Source: Enterobacter sp. RHBSTW-00994
GTDB lineage: Bacteria > Pseudomonadota > Gammaproteobacteria > Enterobacterales > Enterobacteriaceae
NCBI RefSeq assembly: GCF_013782625.1
Contig: NZ_CP056199.1
Location: 2,932,588 to 2,996,587 of the forward strand
Direction of reading: 5' to 3'
Length of the DNA stretch: 64,000 bases
In this document: positions 47,684 to 56,929 of the stretch, piece after piece
Layout of the letters: the number at the start of each line of letters is the position of its first letter
Numbering within the stretch: the stretch's first letter is position 1
Notes under the pieces: model-generated
What the model saw: the letters and a program-made list of their open reading frames with translations, nothing else
Databases searched by the model: none
Told to the model about the DNA's origin: nothing
Position numbers and translations under genes: made by a program

Positions 47684-49000
47684 ATGGACTCCACCCTCAT
47701 CTCCGATCGTTCTCACGAGGAGACACCTTCGCTCAATCGCGCCCGCCGCGCTGCTCTTGGTAGTTTCGCGGGTGCTGTCGTCGACTGGTATGATTTTTTG
47801 CTCTATGGCATCACCGCCGCACTGGTATTTAACCGTGAATTTTTCCCGCAAATCAGCCCTGCGATGGGCACACTGGCGGCGTTTGCCACCTTTGGCGTGG
47901 GCTTCCTGTTCCGCCCACTCGGTGGGGTGATCTTCGGTCACTTTGGCGATCGCCTTGGTCGTAAACGCATGCTGATGCTCACCGTGTGGATGATGGGGAT
48001 CGCCACCGCACTTATCGGCATTTTGCCGTCGTTCGACACCATTGGCTGGTGGGCGCCGGTTTTGCTGGTCACACTGCGGGCCATTCAGGGGTTTGCTGTA
48101 GGGGGCGAATGGGGAGGCGCGGCACTGCTTTCGGTGGAAAGTGCGCCAAAAAACAAGAAAGCGTTTTACAGCAGCGGCGTACAAGTGGGCTACGGCGTGG
48201 GCCTGTTACTTTCCACCGGACTGGTGTCGCTTATCAGCCAGCATACTACCGATGAGCAGTTCCTGAGCTGGGGCTGGCGCATTCCCTTTATCTTCAGCAT
48301 CGTGCTGGTGATCGCCGCGCTGTGGATCCGCAACGGTATGGAAGAGTCCGCTGAATTCGAAAAACAGCAGCTGGAAAAGCCCGTCGCGAAAAAACGCCTG
48401 CCGGTGATGGAAGCACTGCTTCAGCATCCAGGCGCATTTTTAAAGATTATCGCCCTGCGTCTGTGCGAACTACTGACGATGTATATCGTCACCGCCTTTG
48501 CCCTGAACTACTCGACGCAGAATCTGGGGCTGCCGCGCGAGCTGTTCCTGAACATTGGATTGCTGGTCGGCGGAATGAGCTGTCTGACCATCCCCTGCTT
48601 TGCCTGGCTGGCAGATCGCTTTGGTCGCCGCCGCATTTATATCACCGGCGCGCTCATCGGCACACTTTGCGCATGGCCGTTCTTTATGGCGCTGGAAGCA
48701 CAATCCATCTTCTGGATTGTCTTCTTTGCCATTATGCTTGCCAACATCGCCCATGACATGGTGGTTTGCGTCCAGCAACCGATGTTTACTGAGCTGTTCG
48801 GCGCAAGTTACCGCTACAGTGGCGCAGGCGTTGGCTACCAGGTCGCAAGCGTGGTGGGCGGCGGATTTACACCGTTTATTGCGGCTGCACTGGTCACCTT
48901 CTCTGGCGGCGACTGGCACAGCGTGGCGCTGTATCTGCTGGCAGGCTGCCTGCTTTCGGCTGGTACGGCGCTGTTTATGAAAGAAACAACTCACCCTTAA
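47684..49000 (+). CDS. shiA: Shikimate:H+ symporter ShiA
   Basis: A 438-residue, 12-helix MFS metabolite:H+ symporter, the same length as E. coli ShiA and very close to it (FAGAVVDWYDFLLYG, GDRLGRKRMLMLTVWMMG). It imports shikimate and dehydroshikimate. In E. coli shiA lies directly next to amn; here 1.5 kb of decayed iron-uptake genes separates them. Confidence 0.96.
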   Translation: MDSTLISDRSHEETPSLNRARRAALGSFAGAVVDWYDFLLYGITAALVFNREFFPQISPAMGTLAAFATFGVGFLFRPLGGVIFGHFGDRLGRKRMLMLTVWMMGIATALIGILPSFDTIGWWAPVLLVTLRAIQGFAVGGEWGGAALLSVESAPKNKKAFYSSGVQVGYGVGLLLSTGLVSLISQHTTDEQFLSWGWRIPFIFSIVLVIAALWIRNGMEESAEFEKQQLEKPVAKKRLPVMEALLQHPGAFLKIIALRLCELLTMYIVTAFALNYSTQNLGLPRELFLNIGLLVGGMSCLTIPCFAWLADRFGRRRIYITGALIGTLCAWPFFMALEAQSIFWIVFFAIMLANIAHDMVVCVQQPMFTELFGASYRYSGAGVGYQVASVVGGGFTPFIAAALVTFSGGDWHSVALYLLAGCLLSAGTALFMKETTHP

Positions 49001-49008
49001 TCACCCGG

Positions 49009-49032
49009 TGGAGGCCGCCTGGCCTCCATTTT
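49009..49032 (+). terminator. shiA terminator
   Basis: TGGAGGCC (49009-49016) pairs with GGCCTCCA (49021-49028), followed by TTTT. Confidence 0.75.
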
Positions 49033-49060
49033 CGCCCAAAAGCCCCACACTTTTAATTTT

Positions 49061-49079
49061 GATAACAAAAACCATTTGC
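49061..49079. promoter_or_regulatory. Fur-like box before the decayed fecI gene
   Basis: GATAACAAAAACCATTTGC matches the 19-bp Fur consensus at 13 positions, including GATAA and CATT. It ends seven bases before the sigma-factor start, as expected for an iron-starvation sigma operon. Confidence 0.5.
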
Positions 49080-49085
49080 ATTTAA

Positions 49086-49642
49086 ATGCACGCTGTCACT
49101 TTCTTTCTCGCAGAAATGCGCGGTCGTTGGGAAACCCCCTTGTCAGCGTTTGAGCGTTATTACACGGAATTCTTCAGATTCCTCAGCCGGAAGTTACGGG
49201 ATAAGCATCTTGCAGAAGAGCTTACCCAGGAAACTTTCAGCCGGGCGTTAGCCTCTCCTGAAGCGGTTTCCTCACACCGTGGACTGCTTTACCATATTGC
49301 CAGAAATCTTCTGGTCGACCGCTATCGCCATCAGCAACACCCTGCATCCGGCCAGGAGATGGCAACCGACGAGCTGCTTGCGCCTGGGGCTGAACAACCC
49401 GACAGTGTGCTTGAAAAGCAGCAATATATTGACCGCATTGTGGCAACCATTGAGGAACTTCCTCCGCGCTGCCGTGAGGCATTTATTCTGCACCGCATCG
49501 ACGGCCTGTCACAAAGTGAGTCGCTGCAAGAATGGGTATTTCAACCAACATGGTGGAAAAACATATCATTCGCGCCATGCTGGCGTACCGTGCATGCCGC
49601 GACGCCTGGCGCACTGAACAGACGGCAAGGAACGCACAATGA
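49086..49642 (+). pseudogene. FecI-like ECF sigma factor, frameshifted
   Basis: Region 2 (YYTEFFRFLSRKLRDKHLAEELTQ in outline) and the start of region 4 (LPPRCREAFILHRIDGLSQSE) are normal for a FecI-type iron-responsive sigma factor. At about 49522 one base is missing (GAG-TCGCTG where GAG-ATCGCTG is expected). The frame then leaves the sigma sequence. Reading the other frame restores MGISTNMVEKHIIRAML and a stop at 49640-49642. The helix-turn-helix is therefore lost and the protein cannot bind -35 elements. Confidence 0.85.
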
Positions 49643-50059
49643 CCCACCAGGACGATAACCCTTACGATTGCTGAAGAGGCCATTCGCTGGCATCTCCGCC
49701 ACCAGAATGGTTTAACGCAGGGCGAGCATGACGCGTTCGAGCACTGGCTGCAAACCCCTGCTCACCGGGCGGAATATGACGATCTCCAGCAACTCTGGCA
49801 GGATGTGGCCCAGATTCCTGTCAGCGCTGTCGCTCCGCTACGCCCTGCCCCAACTCGTCGCCCACGCTGGCGTGCGCTGGCCTGGAGCTGCGGCCTGATG
49901 CTGTGTGCTGTCGTGTTGTTCTTCCCGCTGCGCAATGAATTCGCCGCCCCACGCTATACCGCAAGCTGGCAGACCAAACGCGGGCAGATGCGCCAGATCG
50001 GATTGCCTGATGGCAGCCAGGTTTCACTGGACGCAGGAACACAATTGCGCGTGCGCTAA
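49639..50059 (+). pseudogene. FecR-like anti-sigma regulator, frameshifted and truncated
   Basis: The start (MTHQDDNP) overlaps the old sigma-factor stop as ATGA, then a one-base insertion near 49664 breaks the frame. The second frame gives IAEEAIRWHLRHQNGLTQGE, a membrane helix (LMLCAVVLFFPL) and the FecR-type TKRGQMRQIGLPDGSQVSLDAGT. It stops at about residue 140, where about 315 are normal. The receptor-contacting periplasmic domain is gone, and the sequence passes straight into a permease tail. Confidence 0.82.
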
Positions 50060-50506
50060 TGCGACTGAACTGGAGCACCGGTTCCACTGCCAACATTACC
50101 GGCACACTGGCGATCGGTTCGCTGGTACTGACGGCGATTCTGTTGCCGCTGGCTTACGCTACTGGGCCTTGGCCAGAGTACTGCCCAGTCACTTGGCGTT
50201 CCACTACGCGCTGGCAATATTCTGATTTTACTGCTCACCGCGTTACTCACCGCCGCCGGAACCCTGCTGGCAGGTCCCCTGAGTTTTATCGGGCTGCTTG
50301 CGCCACAGTGCGCCCGCGTTCTGGGAGCGTATACGCCTCGCCGCCAGTTACTGGTGGCCACCCTGGTCGGCGCGTTGCTCATGGTGTTGGCAGACTGGCT
50401 GGGCCGTAACATTGCCTGGCCGTGGCCCATCTCCGCCGGATTACTCACCGCCTTCATCGGTGCGCCGTGGTTCCTTTGGCAGATACGACGTTCATCCAGT
50501 TGCTGA
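50060..50506 (+). pseudogene. FecCD/FhuB-type siderophore permease, C-terminal remnant
   Basis: Two frames together encode the last 145 or so residues of an iron-siderophore ABC permease: NWSTGSTANITGTLAIGSLVL, then, after a one-base insertion near 50172, GLGQSTAQSLGVPLRAG, GPLSFIGLLAPQCARVLG and the family ending PISAGLLTAFIGAPWFLW. The N-terminus is missing. Joined directly to the truncated fecR, it marks an internal deletion that removed the TonB receptor and other transport genes. Confidence 0.82.
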
Positions 50507-50581
50507 ATGGCTGTCTTTTGTTTCACATGCGTGTGACATACTATCGGGTATGCCGCACACCTGTGGAACAAGGAGACAAAG

Positions 50582-52036
50582 ATGAATAATAAGGGCTCCA
50601 GCCTGACACCAACGCAGGCACTGGAAAAGCTAGAAGCGTTCTACGAGCAATCCGTCAACGCGTTGCGCAGTGCCATTAGCGAATACATCGAAAACGGAAA
50701 ACTTCCCGATGATAAGGCCAGAAGTCAGGGCCTTTTTGTTTACCCTTCCCTGTGCGTCACCTGGGATGGCAGCGCCACGAATACCCCGAAAACCCGCGCC
50801 TATGCGCGTTTTACCCATTCCGGTAGCTACACCACAACCATTACCCGCCCTTCGCTGTTTCGGCCTTACCTGGAAGAGCAATTAACCCTGCTGTATCAGG
50901 ATTATGGCGCGCATATCTCTGTCGAACCGTCGCAACATGAAATCCCGTACCCGTACGTAATTGACGGTTCCGCCCTGACGCTTGACCGTTCCATGAGCGC
51001 CGGGCTGACGCGCCACTTCCCGACAACCGAACTGTCACAGATTGGCGATGAGACGGCCGACGGAATTTATCACCCGGCGGAATATTCGCCGCTGTCGCAT
51101 TTTGATGCCCGACGTGTGGATTTCTCGCTGGCGCGTTTACGTCACTACACTGGTACGCCAGCCGAACATTTCCAGCCTTTTGTACTGTTCACCAACTACA
51201 CCCGTTATGTTGATGAGTTTGTACGCTGGGGATGCAGTCAAATCCTCGACCCGGACAGTCCGTACATCGCCCTTTCCTGCGCCGGAAGTATCTGGATCAC
51301 CGCCGAAACGGAAGCCCCTGAGCAGGCCATTTCCGATCTGGCGTGGAAGAAACACCAGATGCCGGCCTGGCACTTGATCACTGCCGACGGCCAGGGAATT
51401 ACACTCATCAACATCGGCGTTGGTCCGTCCAATGCCAAAACCATCTGCGACCATCTGGCCGTCCTGCGCCCTGACGTCTGGCTGATGATTGGTCACTGTG
51501 GCGGCCTGCGTGAAAGCCAATTGATTGGTGACTATGTGCTGGCCCACGCCTATCTGCGTGACGACCATGTGCTCGACGCCGTACTCCCTCCGGACATTCC
51601 GATCCCCAGCATTGCTGAAGTACAGCGTGCGCTGTACGACGCCACCAAAGAGGTGAGCGGTATGCCAGGAGAAGAAGTGAAACAGCGTCTGCGCACCGGG
51701 ACGGTTGTCACCACTGACGACCGCAACTGGGAGTTGCGCTATTCCGCCTCTGCACTGCGCTTCAACTTAAGCCGCGCGGTCGCCATCGATATGGAGAGTG
51801 CCACCATCGCCGCACAGGGTTATCGCTTCCGCGTGCCTTACGGCACATTGCTGTGCGTTTCCGATAAACCGTTACACGGGGAGATCAAACTGCCCGGCCA
51901 GGCCAACCGTTTCTATGAGGGCGCTATCTCCGAGCACCTGCAAATTGGTATACGCGCCATTGATTTACTCCGGGCGGAGGGCGATAAACTGCATTCACGC
52001 AAACTGCGCACCTTCAACGAACCGCCATTCCGCTAA
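50582..52036 (+). CDS. amn: AMP nucleosidase
   Basis: A 484-residue AMP nucleosidase, the same length as E. coli Amn. It splits AMP to adenine and ribose-5-phosphate. It has an N-terminal Amn-specific domain (1-170) and a C-terminal nucleoside phosphorylase fold with INIGVGPSNAKT, MIGHCGGL, VVTTDDRNWE and the substrate-binding AIDMESATIAAQG. AAGGAGACAAAG precedes the ATG. Confidence 0.98.
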   Translation: MNNKGSSLTPTQALEKLEAFYEQSVNALRSAISEYIENGKLPDDKARSQGLFVYPSLCVTWDGSATNTPKTRAYARFTHSGSYTTTITRPSLFRPYLEEQLTLLYQDYGAHISVEPSQHEIPYPYVIDGSALTLDRSMSAGLTRHFPTTELSQIGDETADGIYHPAEYSPLSHFDARRVDFSLARLRHYTGTPAEHFQPFVLFTNYTRYVDEFVRWGCSQILDPDSPYIALSCAGSIWITAETEAPEQAISDLAWKKHQMPAWHLITADGQGITLINIGVGPSNAKTICDHLAVLRPDVWLMIGHCGGLRESQLIGDYVLAHAYLRDDHVLDAVLPPDIPIPSIAEVQRALYDATKEVSGMPGEEVKQRLRTGTVVTTDDRNWELRYSASALRFNLSRAVAIDMESATIAAQGYRFRVPYGTLLCVSDKPLHGEIKLPGQANRFYEGAISEHLQIGIRAIDLLRAEGDKLHSRKLRTFNEPPFR

Positions 52037-52054
52037 GAAAAAAAAGGAAAAACA

Positions 52055-53824
52055 ATGCACACATCACCGTTATCCGCCCTGCGCCAGTGGCTTCAGGAGC
52101 ATCATCTCGACGGGATGATCGTCCCACGAGCCGATGCCTGGCAAAGCGAATACTGCGCGCCGTATGACGAAAAACTGGCCTGGCTGACAGGGTTTGACGG
52201 CTCAGCCGGTCTGGCGCTGGTGTTGAAAGACAGGGCGCTCCTGTTCGTGGATGGCCGCTATCAGGTACAGGCACGCGTGCAGGTCAATATGGATGAGGTG
52301 GAGATCCACCATTTACATAACGAACCGCTGGCACAATGGCTGGAAAACAATGTCGAGGCCGGGACCCGGATTGCATTTGATGCGTTGTTAATGACCAACG
52401 CAGAGTACACCCAGCTTTCAGCCACCCCATGCGAACTCGTCCCGCTGAATGCCTCCCCTTTTGACACCTTATGGACCGATCGCCCCGCCGCGCCTGCGGG
52501 ACAGATCCGCGAAATGCCGGAGGAGATCAGCGGCGAAAGCAGTGCCGACAAGCGTCAGCGTGTGGCGGCGATTCTGAACGGGAAAACGGCTGACTACCTG
52601 GCGATTACCCTGCCGGATAATATCGCCTGGCTGCTGAATGTCAGAGGTTCAGATATCCCCACCAGCCCGGTTCCGCTTTCGTTTGCTCTGCTGAACCGCG
52701 ACGGCAATGTGGAATGGTTTGTTAACGAAGACAAACTTCACGCGTTACCGGCATCTGTGCGGGAGGCGTTCACCGTCTCGCCGCAGGATGACTTTATCGC
52801 GCGCTGCCAGCAACTTGCACACGGCAAACGCGTCCTGGTGGATGCGGACTCTGCGCCGGTTGCATTGCGTTTTGCCATAGAACCTGAGGGTGAAATTATC
52901 TGGCAAACGGACCCCATCACGCTGATGAAAGCCAATAAAAATCCGGTTGAGCTGGCGGGATATCGCGAGTGTCACCACCGTGACGGCGCAGCGTGGGTTA
53001 ATTTCATCGCCTGGCTGACACGCGAAGTCCCTCAGCGACAGGCTGCGGGCAACCCATTGACCGAGCTTGAAGCACAGGCGCAACAACTGGCTTTTCGCGA
53101 ACAGCAACCCGGTTTTATTGAACAAAGTTTCGCAACGATTTCCGCATCATCCAGTAATGCGGCGATGTGTCACTACCACTCAAGCGAGGCGAGTAACAAA
53201 GCTATCGTCCAGGATCACTTCTACCTGAATGACTCTGGCGGCCAGTACCCGAATGGAACCACAGACGCCACGCGAACGCTTGCCTGGGGTAAAGTGCCAC
53301 CTCAGCAGCGGTTGCACTACACCGCGGTACTGCGAGGCTTTTTATCGCTCATTACGCTGCAATTCCCATCGGGTACGCAGGGCCACCAGCTCGATGCCTT
53401 TGCGCGTCGTCCGCTGTGGGAAATGGGGCTCGATTTCGATCATGGGACGGGCCACGGCGTGGGGCATCAGTTACTGATCCATGAAAACCCGCATCGTATC
53501 GCGAAAAAGGTTAACCCATGGCCGTTGGTGGCAGGCAATATCATGACCATTGAGCCTGGATATTATCTTGCAGATAGCCACGGTATCCGCATTGAAAACC
53601 AGGTGGAAATCGTCGAAAGCCGGCCCGGGTTCTGTTCTTTTGCCTCGCTGACACTCATCCCGATTGATCTCAGTCAGGTTGAACTGAATTTACTGAGTGA
53701 GCAGGAGAAACAGTGGCTGGATGAGTATCATCTGAAGGTTCGCGAAACGCTGTCACCGCGGGTCGATAGCGATGCACGTCCGTGGCTGTTTGAAGCCACT
53801 GCGCCAATCCGCGTTACCCGGTAA
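52055..53824 (+). CDS. Aminopeptidase P family (M24) metallopeptidase
   Basis: A 589-residue three-domain aminopeptidase P of the large XPNPEP1 type, which removes N-terminal residues before proline. Two creatinase-like N-terminal domains span about 1-310. The pita-bread domain has the five metal ligands: two Asp in LNDSGGQYPNGTTDATRT, His in GTGHGVGHQ, Glu in TIEPGYYL and Glu in IENQVEIV. It is longer than E. coli PepP (441 residues) and unlike it lacks close synteny. It lies 18 bp after amn, perhaps co-transcribed. Confidence 0.92.
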   Translation: MHTSPLSALRQWLQEHHLDGMIVPRADAWQSEYCAPYDEKLAWLTGFDGSAGLALVLKDRALLFVDGRYQVQARVQVNMDEVEIHHLHNEPLAQWLENNVEAGTRIAFDALLMTNAEYTQLSATPCELVPLNASPFDTLWTDRPAAPAGQIREMPEEISGESSADKRQRVAAILNGKTADYLAITLPDNIAWLLNVRGSDIPTSPVPLSFALLNRDGNVEWFVNEDKLHALPASVREAFTVSPQDDFIARCQQLAHGKRVLVDADSAPVALRFAIEPEGEIIWQTDPITLMKANKNPVELAGYRECHHRDGAAWVNFIAWLTREVPQRQAAGNPLTELEAQAQQLAFREQQPGFIEQSFATISASSSNAAMCHYHSSEASNKAIVQDHFYLNDSGGQYPNGTTDATRTLAWGKVPPQQRLHYTAVLRGFLSLITLQFPSGTQGHQLDAFARRPLWEMGLDFDHGTGHGVGHQLLIHENPHRIAKKVNPWPLVAGNIMTIEPGYYLADSHGIRIENQVEIVESRPGFCSFASLTLIPIDLSQVELNLLSEQEKQWLDEYHLKVRETLSPRVDSDARPWLFEATAPIRVTR

Positions 53825-53847
53825 AACGTTGCGCGGGAGTAAACATC

Positions 53848-53872
53848 AAAACGGCAACCGGGTTGCCGTTTT
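53848..53872 (+). terminator. Terminator after the aminopeptidase gene
   Basis: AAAACGGCAA pairs with TTGCCGTTTT around CCGG; the T run closes the stem. Confidence 0.85.
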
Positions 53873-53895
53873 GCATTTACCGTGTTCAGAAAAGC

Positions 53896-53923
53896 AAAAA
53901 GCCTGCTTTAAAAGCAGGCTTTT
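53896..53923 (-). terminator. Displaced tRNA-Asn terminator
   Basis: AAAAGCCTGCTTT pairs with AAAGCAGGCTTTT and is followed by a U run in both directions. It lies just beyond the 17-bp tRNA-Asn 3' remnant in the minus direction. It is therefore best read as the original terminator of the tRNA now found 9 kb away at 63023-63098. Confidence 0.75.
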
Positions 53924-53929
53924 TAAATT

Positions 53930-53946
53930 TGGCTCCTCTGACTGGA
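53930..53946 (-). repeat. Island attachment repeat (left), tRNA-Asn 3' remnant
   Basis: TGGCTCCTCTGACTGGA equals the last 17 bases of tRNA-Asn read on the minus strand and recurs exactly at 63023-63039, inside the intact tRNA gene. Homology ends right after it, as expected for a tRNA-integrated element. Confidence 0.9.
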
Positions 53947-54317
53947 TGCGATATCTTATTTATCTCATTGAATTTAATTATCTTTATTCTTGAGGCAAAA
54001 ACTGAGGCCCTTATAGAGGCCCCAAATGCATAATTGATTAAAAATGTGATTTGTATCTTGTTCGATAAGTTGGAGTTGCCTGCTCTGGCAATGCCCAATA
54101 CAAGGAGTTGTAATGTTCTGCACCGCTACGAGCGATATTTATAATGGAGAGCTCTACCATCTTAGTTTATGTCTCGGTCAATGAAATACGCAGGCAACGA
54201 TGGCAGAGCAAGTCTTTCAGCCAGATGTTCGTTGCTGCCGCTCAGAGGCTGATTCGCCATTGCATAGTTACGCTCATAGTACTTGTCTGGCCAGTATTAC
54301 GCACCGCCTCGTGCTGG
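53947..54317. other. Unassigned left end of the island
   Basis: These 371 bp contain no gene I can support. An 81-codon open frame at 54144-54389 runs across the IS end and shows no family features. The minus-strand reading is also broken by stops. The stretch probably holds debris of the genes into which the IS inserted. Confidence 0.5.
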
Positions 54318-54399
54318 CATTGTAAGTATCCCGGCAAAACGGCCCATTCACTTTTAGAGATCTTCCGACATACTGATAATGTCCCCTGAGGAGATCGCT

Positions 54400-54666
54400 A
54401 TGCGTAAGATCCGATTCACTGAACACCAGATCATCGCTGTATTGAAGTCCGTCGAAGCCGGACGTACCGTTAAGGATGTGTGCCGTGAGGCCGCTATTTC
54501 GGAAGCCAGCTATTACAACTGGAAGGCAAAATATGGCGGGATGGAAGCGGCCGATATTAAAAAAATAAAAGATCTGGAAGACGAGAATCGGAGGCTTAAA
54601 CAGATGTTTGCTGATCTCAGCCTTGAGTGCCGGGCACTTAAAGACGTCATCGAAAAAAAGCTTTAA
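54400..54666 (+). CDS. IS3-family transposase OrfA
   Basis: An 88-residue OrfA with a helix-turn-helix (FTEHQIIAVLKSVEAGRTVKD and EAAISEASYYNWK in outline) and a leucine-zipper-like coiled coil (LEDENRRLKQMFADLSLE). The ATG at 54400 has GAGGAG upstream. The A-rich run A7G at 54653-54660 near its end is a classic slippery site for -1 frameshifting into OrfB. Confidence 0.92.
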   Translation: MRKIRFTEHQIIAVLKSVEAGRTVKDVCREAAISEASYYNWKAKYGGMEAADIKKIKDLEDENRRLKQMFADLSLECRALKDVIEKKL

Positions 54667-54716
54667 AACCAGCGATAAAGCGTGAACTTGTCAGCTATCT
54701 GACGGCACAATTTGCC

Positions 54717-55511
54717 ATGAGTTTACGCCAGGCCTGCAGGACGTTATCGCTGAGCAGGACGGTGTATTTTTATCAGCCTGATACCCGGCGTGATGAACCG
54801 GTGATCCATGCGCTGACTGAGCTGGCAGAACGCTATCCGCGCTACGGTTTTAAGAAGCTTTTCCAACTGCTACGCAGGCAGGGCAATACCTGGAACCATA
54901 AACGTGTTCACCGGATTTATTGCCTGCTGAAACTGAATTTTCGTCGCAAGGGAAAACAGCGGCTGCCAGTGCGTAATCCAGCACCACTGGCGACGCCGCA
55001 AGCGCTAAATCAGAGCTGGTCCATCGATTTTATGCACGACGCGCTGGTCTGCGGCAGGCGCTTCCGGACCTTCAATGTGGTGGATGATTTTAACCGTGAG
55101 GCACTGGCGATAGAAATCGACCTGAATATCCCGGCTCAGCGAGTCATCCGGGTGCTGGACAGGATCGTGGCAAACCGCGGCTACCCGCTGAAAATGCGGA
55201 TGGACAACGGGCCAGAACTGGTCTCGCTGGCGCTGGCACAATGGGCCGAAGAAAATGGCGTACAGCTCGAATTTATCAAGCCGGGTAAGCCTACACAAAA
55301 TGCTTTTATCGAACGGTTCAACCGAACATACCGGACAGAAATCCTGGATTTTTACCTGTTCAGAACACTGAATGAAGCGCGGGAAATTACCGAGCGCTGG
55401 CTGATGGAATATAACAACGAGCGGCCTCATGAATCCCTGAATAACCTGACGCCGGAAGAGTACCGGCTGATGGCTGAAAAACCGGAAATCTCAAAAAGTG
55501 TGTGGAACTAA
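54717..55511 (+). CDS. IS3-family transposase OrfB (DDE integrase domain)
   Basis: A 264-residue OrfB from the first ATG. The open frame extends upstream to the slippery A7G site (KKALKPAIKRELV), so the real product is an OrfAB fusion. The DDE triad is visible in SIDFMHD, RMDNGPE and NAFIERFNRTYR. The rve core spans about residues 100-220, with a C-terminal YNNERPHESLNNLTPEEY. It catalyses cut-and-circularise transposition. Confidence 0.94.
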   Translation: MSLRQACRTLSLSRTVYFYQPDTRRDEPVIHALTELAERYPRYGFKKLFQLLRRQGNTWNHKRVHRIYCLLKLNFRRKGKQRLPVRNPAPLATPQALNQSWSIDFMHDALVCGRRFRTFNVVDDFNREALAIEIDLNIPAQRVIRVLDRIVANRGYPLKMRMDNGPELVSLALAQWAEENGVQLEFIKPGKPTQNAFIERFNRTYRTEILDFYLFRTLNEAREITERWLMEYNNERPHESLNNLTPEEYRLMAEKPEISKSVWN

Positions 55512-55522
55512 AACAGGTGTGC

Positions 55523-56128
55523 TTACACATTATCCAGCGCTTTTTTGACTGCGCCAGCATCCAGAATCACCGTTTCACGGGGCCGTCCGCCTTTGGTGCC
55601 GAAAACTACTGTCAGACGCGTATCGCCACGTTCAACGGCCTGTTTCCACATTTTCAGTGATTGTGCGCTCTGCACGGCTTCCTGAGAACGCAATCCCATC
55701 AGCCGCGACAGTTCCAGTGCTGCCGCCAGCCCCGGATCTTTCGCGCGGGCCATTTCCAGTACATGGTGGTAATGATCCGGCGTAATAGCCTGCCGTGTAC
55801 CGTTACGCGATGCGCCAGAAAGCCCCAAAGATTTATTTGTCAACCGCTCATGCTCTGCCACTTGTTTACGCCCGGCCTGTTGCAGTACGGCACGCAGCGA
55901 AGCCATTTCATTCTGTAGCGTGCGTTTGCTGATCCCCTGCGCCAGTCTTTCATGAATGTAGTTTTCAATGTAGCGAACTTTGATCTGCGCCACACGCTGG
56001 ATCTGGATGTTCAGCGCCCGTAAATGCTGGTCAAAACGTTGCACGATATGGATGCGATCGTTCACCGTTTTATGGCTGCCGCCACAGTGTTTTGCCAACG
56101 CCTTCATTTCACCGCCTAATTTGCCCAT
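55523..56128 (-). pseudogene. Tyrosine-recombinase-like integrase, C-terminally truncated
   Basis: The first 200 residues of an integrase-domain protein of the type found on ICEs and genomic islands: an N-terminal SAM-like DNA-binding region (about 1-100) and the beginning of the catalytic domain with the first active-site region LSRLMGLRSQEAV. It runs into the IS end after ALDN, so the HxxR and Tyr residues are missing. Removing the IS in silico does not restore a long frame, so decay had probably begun earlier. GGGGGAAAG precedes the ATG. Confidence 0.78.
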
Positions 56129-56418
56129 ACACTTTCCCCCATGATCTTGCTAACACAAACGGTCTCCGGCGTATGCTTTTTGGCTGCGCCAGAACGATAC
56201 CTTCACGCCGGAGTGGCAGCTTGTTGAGGTATAGGGAGTTTCAGCCAGTACACGGTACGGACTGCCTGCCAGAGCAGGAATTCTCCGGGGCATCATGCCC
56301 CCCTCGGTATCGATCTTTTTCTCCTCTTTTTTGCTGACAGTGGCCCAAAAAGGACGTATCAGATTAGGGAATATGCGCAGAAGCCCTGAAAACAGTGGTA
56401 TAGGGCGGTGTGGTGGTT

Positions 56419-56459
56419 GTGCGTCACTTTGTCGCTTTGCGCGACGCAAAGTGACGCAC
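56419..56459. repeat. 13-bp perfect inverted repeat
   Basis: GTGCGTCACTTTG and CAAAGTGACGCAC flank a 15-base centre that is itself partly palindromic (TCG...CGA). The long, GC-rich cruciform shape has no T tract, so it is not a simple terminator. Confidence 0.75.
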
Positions 56460-56830
56460 CGGTTGAGTGCCGGTGCGAAAGATCTCGGATTCTGGCGCAG
56501 GTTAACGGTCACGCGGCAGCAAAGCCTGACGGCAATGCAGGCCGCAGCCCGTAAGGTAAAGGGGGCTGTTCCTCAGCCGGACAGGGATTTACCCGGAAAT
56601 TTCAGATGTCGTGGAATGCTGACCAGAGCACTGGCGCAGCGAAAGGACATGTTGTCGGTAAAGTATGACCTCTGTCGCAGTGACCTGCGAGCCGGTGTTT
56701 GCGGAGGTATTCACCGGTAGGGGCTGCCATCCTGAGTTCCTCAAGCGCTTCTTTCAGGCCATGAAGCATGGGCGCTGTCAACGACAGCATTGTGCAACCC
56801 GGAGCTTACATCCGGCCGATGGACGTGAAA

Positions 56831-56867
56831 AGGGGAAACTCTTTTTTGATAAAAAAGAGTTTCCCCT
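56831..56867. repeat. 17-bp perfect inverted repeat, 3-base loop
   Basis: AGGGGAAACTCTTTTTT and its exact complement surround GAT. Situated between the minus-strand gene pair at 56930-57835 and the integrase remnant. On the minus strand it lies beyond the stop of the pair and may terminate its transcript; the U tract is inside the arm rather than after it. Confidence 0.75.
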
Positions 56868-56929
56868 TGATTTTTTAATCATAATGTGAATTTAAAATAT
56901 TCTTACTGGTTCAGGCGACCGCATGCTGA

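Larger units (their letters stand above)
54321..55527 (+). mobile_element. Complete IS3-family (IS407-group-like) insertion sequence
   Basis: About 1207 bp. The ends are imperfect inverted repeats: TGTAAGTATCCCGGC at the left and, reverse-complemented, TGTAAGCACACCTG at the right. Similarity continues inward (CTTTT.GAGAT..TTCCG in both). CAT flanks both sides (54318-54320 and 55528-55530), a 3-bp target duplication typical of the family. It carries two overlapping-phase reading frames for a frameshift-made transposase. Both are intact, so the element may be active. Confidence 0.88.
56129..56929. other. Non-coding island stretch with strong palindromes
   Basis: About 800 bp without a supportable gene. 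Two perfect inverted repeats stand out: 13-bp arms at 56419-56431 and 56447-56459, and 17-bp arms at 56831-56847 and 56851-56867. Open frames here are arginine-rich, lack ribosome sites and do not look like proteins. Confidence 0.6.

Noticed and set aside
54144..54389. 81-codon plus-strand open frame
   Set aside because: Crosses the left end of the IS element, which defines the boundary; no protein features.
56295..56720. 141-codon plus-strand open frame in the island
   Set aside because: Arg/Cys-rich, spans a strong palindrome, no ribosome site; considered non-coding.
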